Shown: positions 57,765 through 64,000 of the stretch, in pieces
Layout of the letters: each line of letters starts with the position of its first letter
How positions within the stretch are numbered: the first letter of the stretch is position 1
Assembly (NCBI RefSeq): GCF_002379095.1
Contig: NZ_NBZV01000015.1
Coordinates: 1 to 64,000 of the forward strand
Direction of reading: 5' to 3'
Origin: Polaromonas sp. AER18D-145
GTDB taxonomy: Bacteria > Pseudomonadota > Gammaproteobacteria > Burkholderiales > Burkholderiaceae_C
Length of the DNA stretch: 64,000 bases
Program-made: the position numbers and the translations under genes
The notes under the pieces: generated by a model
Database searches by the model: none
Told to the model about the DNA's origin: nothing
What the model saw: the letters and a program-made list of their open reading frames with translations, nothing else

Positions 57765-58595
57765 ATGCTGTTGACTGCTACGTTTTTTATAGCTTCTGGC
57801 GCCCGTTCGGCATGGGCTGAAGGCTGTTTTGATGTGCAAGGAAAGCCCGGAAAGCCGCTGTACCTCACGCTGGACACGGGTCACATGGACGTGGCGCCGC
57901 TGATCGCGGACATCCTTGCCAAACACCAGGTCAAGGTCACTTTTTTTGCCGCCAACGAGCGCACAAAAACCGGGGACGGCAGCCTGGGAGCGGCCTGGGC
58001 GCCCTGGTGGAAGGCGCGCGCCGCCGAAGGCCACGAATTCGCCTCCCACACCTGGGACCACAGCTACTGGCGCGCCGACCTGCGGCCGGCGACGGGCGGG
58101 CCGACGCAGTTCCGGATCAAACCGTCGGCCGGCCCGTCCGAAGGCCGGGAGTTCACCTGGACGGCTGCGCAGTACTGCGAAGAGATCGGCCGTGCCGGCG
58201 CGCGGCTGGAGGCCATCACCGGCAGGAAGCCGCTACCGCTGTTCCGGGCGCCGGGCGGCAAGACCTCGCCGGCCTTGATGGCGGCGGCCAAGGCCTGCGG
58301 TTATGAGCATGTGGGCTGGTCGCCCGCCGGCTTTCTGGGCGACGAATTGCCCAGCGGCCAATACCCCAACGACCTGCTGCTGAAAAAGGCATTGCGCGAT
58401 ATCCGGCCGGGCGACATCCTGCTGGCCCACCTCGGCATCTGGTCGCGCCAGGACCCCTGGGCGCCCGCCGTGCTGGAGCCGCTGATCGTCGGGCTGAAAG
58501 AGCGCGGCTTCTGTTTTGCGACGCTGCGCGAGCACCCGCGCTACAAGGCCTGGGTTGCTGTCAGCCGGCCCGTGACGGCGCCCGCGGCAAAATAG
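57765..58595 (+). CDS. Polysaccharide deacetylase family protein (NodB fold)
   Basis: The 276-residue exported protein has the NodB fold: motif 1 TLDTGHMD (usually TFDDG, so the metal-ligand Asp is Thr), motif 2 FASHTWDHSYW, motif 3 LFRAPGGK, and ILLAHLGIW near the end. It would deacetylate or trim a glycan in the periplasm. The signal peptide LLTATFFIASGARSAWA lies inside a dispersed GCTAT element (57772-57830). ATG 57765 is given; a TTG at 57735 would add a basic KGRALRPFV n-region and is a serious alternative. Confidence 0.8.
   Translation: MLLTATFFIASGARSAWAEGCFDVQGKPGKPLYLTLDTGHMDVAPLIADILAKHQVKVTFFAANERTKTGDGSLGAAWAPWWKARAAEGHEFASHTWDHSYWRADLRPATGGPTQFRIKPSAGPSEGREFTWTAAQYCEEIGRAGARLEAITGRKPLPLFRAPGGKTSPALMAAAKACGYEHVGWSPAGFLGDELPSGQYPNDLLLKKALRDIRPGDILLAHLGIWSRQDPWAPAVLEPLIVGLKERGFCFATLREHPRYKAWVAVSRPVTAPAAK
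57772..57830. repeat. Dispersed GCTAC/ATAGC element encoding a signal peptide
   Basis: TTGACTGCTACGTTTTTTAT, then AGCTTCTGGCGCCCGTTCGG, then CATGGGCTGAAGGC follow the family consensus (compare 33099-33149). The element is in frame with the deacetylase and makes most of its signal peptide. Confidence 0.8.
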
Positions 58596-58599
58596 CACC

Positions 58600-59568
58600 A
58601 TGGACAGCTTGATCAACGCGGTGGGCAACGGCTTTTCTGCCGTGCAGCAATGGCTGTTCGAGGCTGTGGTGCAGCCGGCCCTGTTCGCGCTGGGCCTGGC
58701 CAACCTGCTGGAGGACGCCTTCCTGGGGACGGCCTGGCTCCTGGTCGGTGTCATCCAGATCCTGGTGCTGCTGGTGGTGTTTGGCCCGCTGCAGCGCTGG
58801 CGCCCGGTCGAGCCGGTGCAGGACCACGCAGCCATCCGCACCGACATCCTCTACACCCTGATCCACCGGCTGGGCCTGTTCCGCATCGCCTTGTTTTTGA
58901 CGCTGGAGCCGGTGTTTGACGACCTGTTTGGTGTCCTGCGCACCGCCGGCTACGGCACTTCTCACCTCGACCAGCTCTGGCCCGGCGTCACCGATGGCGC
59001 GGTGGCCAGCTTCCTGATCTACCTGGTGGCGTTTGACTTGCTGGGCTACTGGATTCACCGCGGCCAGCACCAACTGGATGTCTGGTGGCGCCTGCACTCG
59101 CTGCACCACGCGCAGCGCCAGATGACGATGTGGAGCGACAACCGCAACCACCTGCTCGACGACATCGCGGTCGACTGCCTGCTGGTGCTGGCCGCGCAGC
59201 TGATCGGTGTGGCGCCCGGGCAGTTCATCGCCATCGTCGCGCTGACCCAGCTCAGCGAAAGCCTGCAGCATGCCAATGTGCGGCTCTGGTTCGGGCAGGT
59301 GGGCGAGCGCCTGTGGGTCAGCCCGCGTTTCCACCGGATGCACCACAGCATAGGCATCGGCCATGAGCCGGCGGGCAACAACACGGCCAGGGGCCACAAC
59401 TTCGGAGTCTTGCTGCCCTGCTGGGACGTGTTTTTCGGCACCGCCAACTTCGAGCATCGTTACGACCCGACCGGCGTACGCGACCAGGTCGAGCAGTCGC
59501 GCGATTACGGCCGCGGTTTCTGGTCGCAGCAGTGGCTGGGGCTCAAACGGCTGGTGGGACTGGCCTGA
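58600..59568 (+). CDS. Sterol desaturase / fatty acid hydroxylase family protein
   Basis: The 322-residue membrane oxygenase has about four hydrophobic segments and the three His clusters of the non-haem di-iron family: HRGQHQLDVWWRLHSLHH gives HxxxH and HxxHH, HRMHHSIGIGHEP follows after the third helix. It likely hydroxylates or desaturates a lipid. It starts 4 bases after the deacetylase stop, so the two are co-transcribed. Substrate unknown. Confidence 0.88.
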   Translation: MDSLINAVGNGFSAVQQWLFEAVVQPALFALGLANLLEDAFLGTAWLLVGVIQILVLLVVFGPLQRWRPVEPVQDHAAIRTDILYTLIHRLGLFRIALFLTLEPVFDDLFGVLRTAGYGTSHLDQLWPGVTDGAVASFLIYLVAFDLLGYWIHRGQHQLDVWWRLHSLHHAQRQMTMWSDNRNHLLDDIAVDCLLVLAAQLIGVAPGQFIAIVALTQLSESLQHANVRLWFGQVGERLWVSPRFHRMHHSIGIGHEPAGNNTARGHNFGVLLPCWDVFFGTANFEHRYDPTGVRDQVEQSRDYGRGFWSQQWLGLKRLVGLA

Positions 59569-59605
59569 AGCCGCAGCAGTCACCGTGGCGGGTTATCCTC
59601 AGGCC

Positions 59606-60532
59606 ATGAACAAGCTTCTTGATTCGTTCTGGCGCGCAACCATGTACTGCCTGCACCCCCGGGTGATTGCGCTGTCGTTCTTGCCGCTGATCATCATGGT
59701 CGTCATCTCACTCGGGCTCGGTTATTTTTTCTGGGAAGACGCCCTGGCCGCCGTGCGCAGTGGCCTGGAAAGTTATGAGCTGCTGAGCACCATGGTGCGC
59801 TGGCTCGAGGGCCTGGGGCTGGGCAACCTGCGGGTGGTGCTGGCGCCGGCGCTGCTGCTTTTCATGGCCATCCCCGTGATTGTGATTGCCGCGCTGCTGT
59901 TTGTCGCGATGCTGATGACGCCGGCCATGGTGGCGCTGGTGGCCGAGCGCCGCTTCCCGCTGCTGGAGCGGAAGAAGGGCGGCTCGCTTGTGGCCAGCCT
60001 GTTCTGGTCGCTCAGCTCCACCCTGCTGGCGGCCATCGCGCTGGTCGTCTCGATGCCGCTGTGGCTGGTCCCGCCGCTGATACTGATCCTGCCGCCGCTG
60101 ATCTGGGGCTGGCTGACCTACCGCGTGATGGCCTACGACGCGCTGGTCGACCATGCGAGTGCCGAAGAGCGGCGCGAGATCTTTCGCCTCCACCGCGGCA
60201 GCCTGCTCGGCATCGGCGTGCTCAGTGGCTACCTGGGCGCCGCACCCAGCCTGATCTGGGCCTCGGGCGCGATGTTTGTCGCCATGGCGCCCATCCTGGT
60301 GCCGGTGGCGATCTGGATCTACACCCTGGTGTTTGCTTTTTCATCCCTCTGGTTTTCCCATTACTGCCTCGCGGCGCTGGAGCAGCTTCGCAAGCAGAAC
60401 AATGCCCTGGTCCCCGATCCCCTTGCGCAGGATGCTATTGAAACGATAGCGGATGGCGTCCTGCCCGCAGGCCCCGCTGGGCCTGCGCCGACACTCGAGG
60501 CGCCGGGCGGCCAGCCCGGTTCCCTGTCATGA
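59606..60532 (+). CDS. EI24 (CysZ-like) domain membrane protein
   Basis: The 308-residue protein has several membrane helices and the EI24 pattern: ATMYCLHPRVIALSFLPLII at the N terminus and PPLIWGWLTYRVMAYDALVDHA. E. coli CysZ is a sulfate transporter of the same fold, but this role is not shown here. The last ~25 residues (QDAIETIADGVLPAGPAGP) come from a dispersed GCTATTG element. ATG 59606 is chosen for its family-like start. Confidence 0.82.
   Translation: MNKLLDSFWRATMYCLHPRVIALSFLPLIIMVVISLGLGYFFWEDALAAVRSGLESYELLSTMVRWLEGLGLGNLRVVLAPALLLFMAIPVIVIAALLFVAMLMTPAMVALVAERRFPLLERKKGGSLVASLFWSLSSTLLAAIALVVSMPLWLVPPLILILPPLIWGWLTYRVMAYDALVDHASAEERREIFRLHRGSLLGIGVLSGYLGAAPSLIWASGAMFVAMAPILVPVAIWIYTLVFAFSSLWFSHYCLAALEQLRKQNNALVPDPLAQDAIETIADGVLPAGPAGPAPTLEAPGGQPGSLS
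60431..60480. repeat. Dispersed GCTAT-family element in the EI24 gene
   Basis: GATGCTATTGAAACGATAGC, then GGATGGCGTCCTGCCCGCAG and GCC match the consensus. It is in frame near the C terminus. Confidence 0.75.
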
Positions 60533-60548
60533 CTTTTCTGGTTTTTCC

Positions 60549-61481
60549 ATGACCACACACTTCGGACTCATCATCGTCGGTGACGAAATCCTGTCGGGCA
60601 AACGCGCCGACAAACACCTGCCCAAGGTGATTGAACTGCTGGCCGCGCGCGGCCTGCCGCTCAGTTATGCCGACTACGTGGGCGACGACCCCGAACGCAT
60701 CACGGCCACGCTGGCGCGCGCCTTCGCCGCCGCACGCGCCACGGGGGATGTGGTCTTCTGCACCGGTGGCATTGGCGCGACACCGGACGACCACACCCGC
60801 CAGTGCGCTGCGCGGGCGCTGGGCGTAGAGCTGGCGCTGCATCCCGAGGCCGAGCGCCTGATCCGGGAGCGCATGCAGGACATCGCCAGGGAGCAGGGCG
60901 TGCCCTATGAGCCGGACCGGCACGACAACATCCACCGCCTGAACATGGGCATGTTTCCGGCAGGCGCTGAGATCATTCCCAACCCCTACAACAAGATCCC
61001 CGGCTTCAGCTGCTTTGCGGATTCTTTAGTCCAGCCGGGGCCGCGGAACGGGCTTCGCCCGGCCGCAGGCGCAGCGGCCCCTTTACACGTGAAAGGGGCA
61101 GGGAGTGGCCGCAGGCTCGAAGTGAGCGACCGTGGGGGCGTCCATTTCCTGCCGGGTTTTCCTGTCATGGCCTGGCCGATGATGGCGTGGCTGCTGGACA
61201 TGCACTATGCCGGCTTGCACCAAAAATTGGCCAACCTGGAAAAGTCGGTGATTGTGATGGGGTCCATGGAGGCTGCGTTGACGCCGCTGATGCTCGACAT
61301 CGAGGCCCGCCACAGCGGGGTCAAGGTGTTCAGCTTGCCCAGCGTGGACCACCCCGAGTACGGCCGGCACATCGAGCTGGGCGTCAAGGGCGCACCCGAT
61401 GCCGTCAACTCGGCCTACCCGGCGCTGCTTGCGGGGCTGCACACTTTTAATGCCAAGCTTGGCCCCGAATTGGTGCGTTAA
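60549..61481 (+). CDS. CinA N-terminal-like / molybdopterin-binding domain protein
   Basis: The 310-residue protein has the MoaB/CinA-type fold: FGLIIVGDEILSGKRADKHL, then VVFCTGGIGATPDDHTRQ as the Gly-rich loop. CinA-like proteins act as NMN deamidases or ADP-ribose pyrophosphatases, depending on domains; the C-terminal deamidase part is absent. Between NPYNKIPGFSC and VHFLPGFPVMAWPM about 40 extra residues are coded by a dispersed repeat (61016-61145). ATG 60549 is the family start. It precedes the glnA regulatory region. Confidence 0.8.
   Translation: MTTHFGLIIVGDEILSGKRADKHLPKVIELLAARGLPLSYADYVGDDPERITATLARAFAAARATGDVVFCTGGIGATPDDHTRQCAARALGVELALHPEAERLIRERMQDIAREQGVPYEPDRHDNIHRLNMGMFPAGAEIIPNPYNKIPGFSCFADSLVQPGPRNGLRPAAGAAAPLHVKGAGSGRRLEVSDRGGVHFLPGFPVMAWPMMAWLLDMHYAGLHQKLANLEKSVIVMGSMEAALTPLMLDIEARHSGVKVFSLPSVDHPEYGRHIELGVKGAPDAVNSAYPALLAGLHTFNAKLGPELVR
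61016..61145. repeat. Dispersed repeat inserted in frame in the CinA-like gene
   Basis: GCCGGGGCCGCGGAACGGGC, CCCCTTTACACGTGAAAGGG and CTCGAAGTGAGCGACCGTGG are the known arms of the family at 57536-57760. It has kept the frame, adding about 40 residues including GPRNGLRPAAGAAAPLHVKG. Confidence 0.75.
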
Positions 61482-61486
61482 TTAAT

Positions 61487-61529
61487 TGCACCGATAAAGT
61501 GCATTTCTACTTGGCACTTTTTTGGTGCG
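61487..61529 (+). promoter_or_regulatory. NtrC-type enhancer sites upstream of glnA
   Basis: TGCACCGATAAAGTGCA (61487-61503) matches the NtrC palindrome TGCACY-N5-GGTGCA at nearly every position. GGCACTTTTTTGGTGCG (61513-61529) is a second, weaker site. They lie about 150-170 bases upstream of the sigma-54 promoter, the usual enhancer distance. Confidence 0.7.
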
Positions 61530-61646
61530 TTAATTTTCTCGCTCCTTTTGCGTTTTTGCGCGTCCAGTGCTGCCCAAACGGGGGCCGGATGACGGCACAA
61601 TCAGGGGCTTGGCTTTAAATCACCGGCAAACACCCGCGAGGGAGGT

Positions 61647-61662
61647 TTGGCACAAAAAGTGC
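61647..61662 (+). promoter_or_regulatory. Sigma-54 promoter of glnA
   Basis: TTGGCACAAAAAGTGC has GG at 61649-61650 and GC at 61661-61662, separated by exactly ten bases, as in the -24/-12 consensus TTGGCAC-N5-TTGC. Transcription would begin near 61674, 43 bases before the glnA start. It fits nitrogen control via NtrBC. Confidence 0.75.
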
Positions 61663-61716
61663 ATTCGACCATGCCGAAACAATTTTTTAACCACCATCCA
61701 GCAACAGGAGATTCTG

Positions 61717-63132
61717 ATGGCAAAGACCGTCGCAGACGTCATGAAAATGGTCAAGGAAAACGAAGTCAAGTTTGTTGACTTCCGTTTTACCGACACCCGG
61801 GGCAAAGAGCAGCACGTGACCGTGCCCGTGTCCCACTTTGACGAAGACAAATTCACTTCGGGCCATGCCTTTGACGGCTCTTCTGTTGCAGGCTGGAAAG
61901 GCATTGAAGCTTCCGACATGCAGTTGATGCCTGACCCGAAGACGGCCAACATCGACCCGTTCTTCGAAGAAACCACGCTGTTCATGAGCTGCGACGTGCT
62001 GGAACCCAGCGACGGCAAGGCCTATGACCGCGACCCGCGCTCCATCGCACAGCGCGCCGAGGCCTACCTCAAGGCGTCTGGCCTGGGCGACACTGCCTAT
62101 TTCGGCCCCGAGCCTGAATTTTTCATCTTCGACGACGTGCGCTGGAACACCGACATGTCGGGCACCTTCTTCAAGATCGAAGAGTACGAAGCCCCCTGGA
62201 ATTCGGGCGCCAAACTCGAAGGCGGCAACCGCGGCCATCGTCCCACCGTCAAGGGGGGCTATTTCCCGGTGCCGCCGGTCGACAGCACGCAGGACATGCG
62301 CGCCGAGATGTCCCTGATCCTCGAATCGCTGGGCATCCCGGTTGAAGTGTTCCACCACGAAGTGGCCGGCGCCGGCCAGAACGAAATCGGCACCAGGTTC
62401 AGCACGCTGGTGCAGCGCGCCGACTGGACGCAGATCCTCAAGTACGTGGTGCAGAACGTGGCCAATGCCTACGGCAAAACCGCCACCTTCATGCCCAAGC
62501 CCATCGTTGGCGACAACGGTTCCGGCATGCACGTGCACCAGTCGATCTGGAAAGACGGCAAGAACCTGTTCGCCGGCGACGGCTACGCCGGCCTGTCGGA
62601 CTTTGCGCTGTACTACATCGGCGGCATCATCAAGCATGCACGCGCGCTGAACGCCATCACCAACCCCGGCACCAACAGCTACAAGCGCCTGGTGCCTGGT
62701 TACGAGGCGCCGGTCAAGCTGGCCTACTCGGCGAAAAACCGCTCGGCATCGATCCGCATTCCTTACGTGGCCAACCCCAAGGGCCGCCGTATCGAGGCGC
62801 GTTTCCCCGATCCACTGATGAACCCCTACCTCGGCTTCTCGGCCCTGATGATGGCTGGTCTCGATGGCGTGGAAAACAAGATCCATCCCGGCGAAGCCGC
62901 CACCAAGGACCTGTACCATCTGCCGCCCGAGGAAGATGCGAAAGTGCCAACCGTGTGCCACAGCCTGGACCAGGCGCTGGACTGCCTCGACGTGGGCCGC
63001 AGCTTCCTGACCAAGGGCGGTGTGTTCACCGATTCCATGATCGACGCCTACATCGAGCTGAAAATGGGCGAGGTCACGCGTTTGCGCCAAGCCACCCACC
63101 CGATCGAGTTCGACATGTACTACTCACTGTAA
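61717..63132 (+). CDS. glnA: Glutamine synthetase type I
   Basis: The 471-residue enzyme makes glutamine from glutamate, ammonia and ATP. It has [18 protein letters not shown], the metal-binding [26 protein letters not shown] and [13 protein letters not shown], and NRSASIRIP. The adenylylation Tyr is in [16 protein letters not shown] lies 7 bases upstream of the ATG. Its promoter is of the NtrC/sigma-54 type. A strong terminator follows, but a longer transcript through the coiled-coil gene to glnL is possible. Confidence 0.97.
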   Translation: MAKTVADVMKMVKENEVKFVDFRFTDTRGKEQHVTVPVSHFDEDKFTSGHAFDGSSVAGWKGIEASDMQLMPDPKTANIDPFFEETTLFMSCDVLEPSDGKAYDRDPRSIAQRAEAYLKASGLGDTAYFGPEPEFFIFDDVRWNTDMSGTFFKIEEYEAPWNSGAKLEGGNRGHRPTVKGGYFPVPPVDSTQDMRAEMSLILESLGIPVEVFHHEVAGAGQNEIGTRFSTLVQRADWTQILKYVVQNVANAYGKTATFMPKPIVGDNGSGMHVHQSIWKDGKNLFAGDGYAGLSDFALYYIGGIIKHARALNAITNPGTNSYKRLVPGYEAPVKLAYSAKNRSASIRIPYVANPKGRRIEARFPDPLMNPYLGFSALMMAGLDGVENKIHPGEAATKDLYHLPPEEDAKVPTVCHSLDQALDCLDVGRSFLTKGGVFTDSMIDAYIELKMGEVTRLRQATHPIEFDMYYSL

Positions 63133-63151
63133 TTTTTTACAGTCTGTGGTC

Positions 63152-63181
63152 AAAAAAGGACGGCGAAAGCCGTCCTTTTTT
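63152..63181 (+). terminator. Rho-independent terminator after glnA
   Basis: AAAAAAGGACGGC, loop GAAA, GCCGTCCTTTTTT. It lies 19 bases past the stop codon; the A- and T-runs allow function in both directions. Confidence 0.93.
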
Positions 63182-63280
63182 ATTGGGCCGCATGGTTATC
63201 TGGTAGCCCATTTTGCTTTTTGACACCTTTGCGTGATACTGACAGACCGTCCTTGCCCTAACAGGCGCTTGGGGTTACGC

Positions 63281-63802
63281 ATGAAACCTACAGTACTTCT
63301 TTCAATTTCGACCCTTCTCCTCGCCGGCAGTGTCTCTGCTGCGCTTGCGCAGGAGCGCATCTACCGCTGCGGCGGCAAGGAAGGCGCTGCGCCCGAATAC
63401 ATCAACAACGCCAAGGATGCGCAGTCGCGGGGCTGTAGGCAGATTGAAGGCGGCAATGTGACGGTGGTCCAGACCATGCCGCAGAGCCGGCCTGCTGCGG
63501 TGCGTGTGGCTGCAGCGGCGCAGGCATCGCCTGCCGCTGGCAACGACGCGCAACGCGCCCGGGACAGCGACACACGCGCCATCCTGGAGTCCGAACTCAA
63601 AAAGGCCGAGCTCCGGCTCGCCGAGCAGCAAAAAGAGTACAACAACGGCCAGCCGGAGAAGCAGGGCATCGAAGGGCGCAATTACCAGCGCTACCTGGAC
63701 CGTGTGGCTGAAATGAAGGAAAGCATCGCCCGCCACGAGAGCGACATCGCCGGCCTGAAGCGTGAAATTTCCCGTTTGCCGGTAAACACCGTCCGTCAGT
63801 AA
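63281..63802 (+). CDS. Exported coiled-coil protein with DUF4124-like start
   Basis: The 173-residue protein has a signal peptide (cut near AALAQ, residue ~23) and then ERIYRCGGKEGAAPEYINNA with Cys pair IYRC/RGC, similar to DUF4124. Residues ~105-165 form a charged coiled coil (ELKKAELRLAEQQKEYNNG, AEMKESIARHESDIAGLKRE). Genes of this type often lie between glnA and ntrB in Burkholderiales; its function is unknown. Confidence 0.8.
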   Translation: MKPTVLLSISTLLLAGSVSAALAQERIYRCGGKEGAAPEYINNAKDAQSRGCRQIEGGNVTVVQTMPQSRPAAVRVAAAAQASPAAGNDAQRARDSDTRAILESELKKAELRLAEQQKEYNNGQPEKQGIEGRNYQRYLDRVAEMKESIARHESDIAGLKREISRLPVNTVRQ

Positions 63803-63818
63803 CCCGTTCTGCGTCAGA

Positions 63819-64000
63819 ATGGAAGGCTTGAAAAAGCCCACTCTTTCCGCGCCCGCCGCCGCTCCGGCCATCCCCCGTTTCCAGTCCTTTGACCTGCTGG
63901 CCACCCTGGTCGCCGTGGTGCGCACCAACGGTGTGGTGGTGTTTGCCAACGCGGCGCTCGAAGACGCGCTGGGCACCTCGCGCCGCACCATCGAAGGCTC
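63819..64000 (+). CDS. glnL: Nitrogen regulation sensor kinase NtrB (5' part)
   Basis: Only the first ~60 codons are inside the window. After a Pro/Ala-rich start they read RFQSFDLLATLVAVVRTNGV and VFANAALEDALGTSRRTIEG, the beginning of an NtrB-type PAS domain. The position after glnA and the coiled-coil gene supports the glnA-ntrB-ntrC order. The kinase part lies outside the window. Confidence 0.85.
   Translation, partial: MEGLKKPTLSAPAAAPAIPRFQSFDLLATLVAVVRTNGVVVFANAALEDALGTSRRTIEG

Noticed and set aside
61511..61530. Sigma-54 promoter at TTGGCACTTTTTTGGTGCG
   Set aside because: The GG and GC are 12 bases apart instead of 10; the element at 61647-61662 fits exactly, and this one reads better as an NtrC half-palindrome pair.

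Overview
The window is a chromosomal segment of a betaproteobacterium, most likely family Comamonadaceae (Polaromonas/Rhodoferax/Variovorax type). Evidence: the tmRNA tag reads ANDERFALAA; AroA and Cmk form one fused polypeptide; the order gyrA-pheA-tyrA-aroA/cmk-rpsA-ihfB-lapA-lapB-hldE1-hldD is the Burkholderiales one; TctC/Bug-type binding proteins and several comamonad-style dispersed repeats are present. Most of the window is GC-rich. The first ~2.2 kb and a short stretch near 55.15-55.28 kb are clearly poorer in GC.

Layout. 1-2.2 kb: low-GC accessory DNA with attC-like motifs, carrying a small helical protein and an orphan proteasome-like Ntn hydrolase; it looks like a decayed integron-cassette remnant. 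2.47-10.07 kb: a catabolic cluster (D-carbamoylase, M20 L-carbamoylase/ureidohydrolase, diaminopropionate ammonia-lyase, RpiR regulator) divergent from a polar amino-acid ABC importer, flanked by imperfect direct repeats. 10.5-14.4 kb: LysR regulator, split AtuA-like pair, TctC/Bug binding protein. 14.9-18.1 kb: CrcB fluoride channel and a DctMQP TRAP transporter. 18.3-23.1 kb: MarR-type regulator, a fused 5-oxoprolinase/hydantoinase and a DinB protein. 23.2-24.2 kb: aspartoacylase-like amidohydrolase. 24.4-33.1 kb: an arsenosugar-type cluster (ArsM, two glycosyltransferases, ArsS radical-SAM, MTA phosphorylase) divergent from a TVP38-flavoprotein fusion, a DUF3047 protein and an NDH-2-like flavoprotein. 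33.2-38.7 kb: ComEA-like protein, CBS protein, cytochrome c-like protein, heptose genes, LapAB, IHF-beta. 38.8-47.9 kb: rpsA, aroA-cmk, tyrA, pheA, DUF2059, gyrA. 48-50.7 kb: ompA, ubiG, gph, ssrA. 50.8-56.4 kb: phospholipase D, RsuA, a molybdopterin protein, then a decayed zone with partial duplicates of neighbours and a frameshifted DUF2726 gene, and an alpha/beta hydrolase. 56.5-61.5 kb: beta-propeller protein, polysaccharide deacetylase, sterol desaturase, EI24 protein, CinA-like protein. 61.5-64 kb: NtrC/sigma-54-controlled glnA, a coiled-coil protein and the 5' end of glnL (ntrB).

Two themes stand out. First, several dispersed repeat families sit between genes and also inside reading frames, where they supply a signal peptide, C-terminal tails and internal insertions. 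Second, two accessory systems deserve follow-up: the cassette-like orphan Ntn hydrolase and the bidirectional arsenosugar locus.
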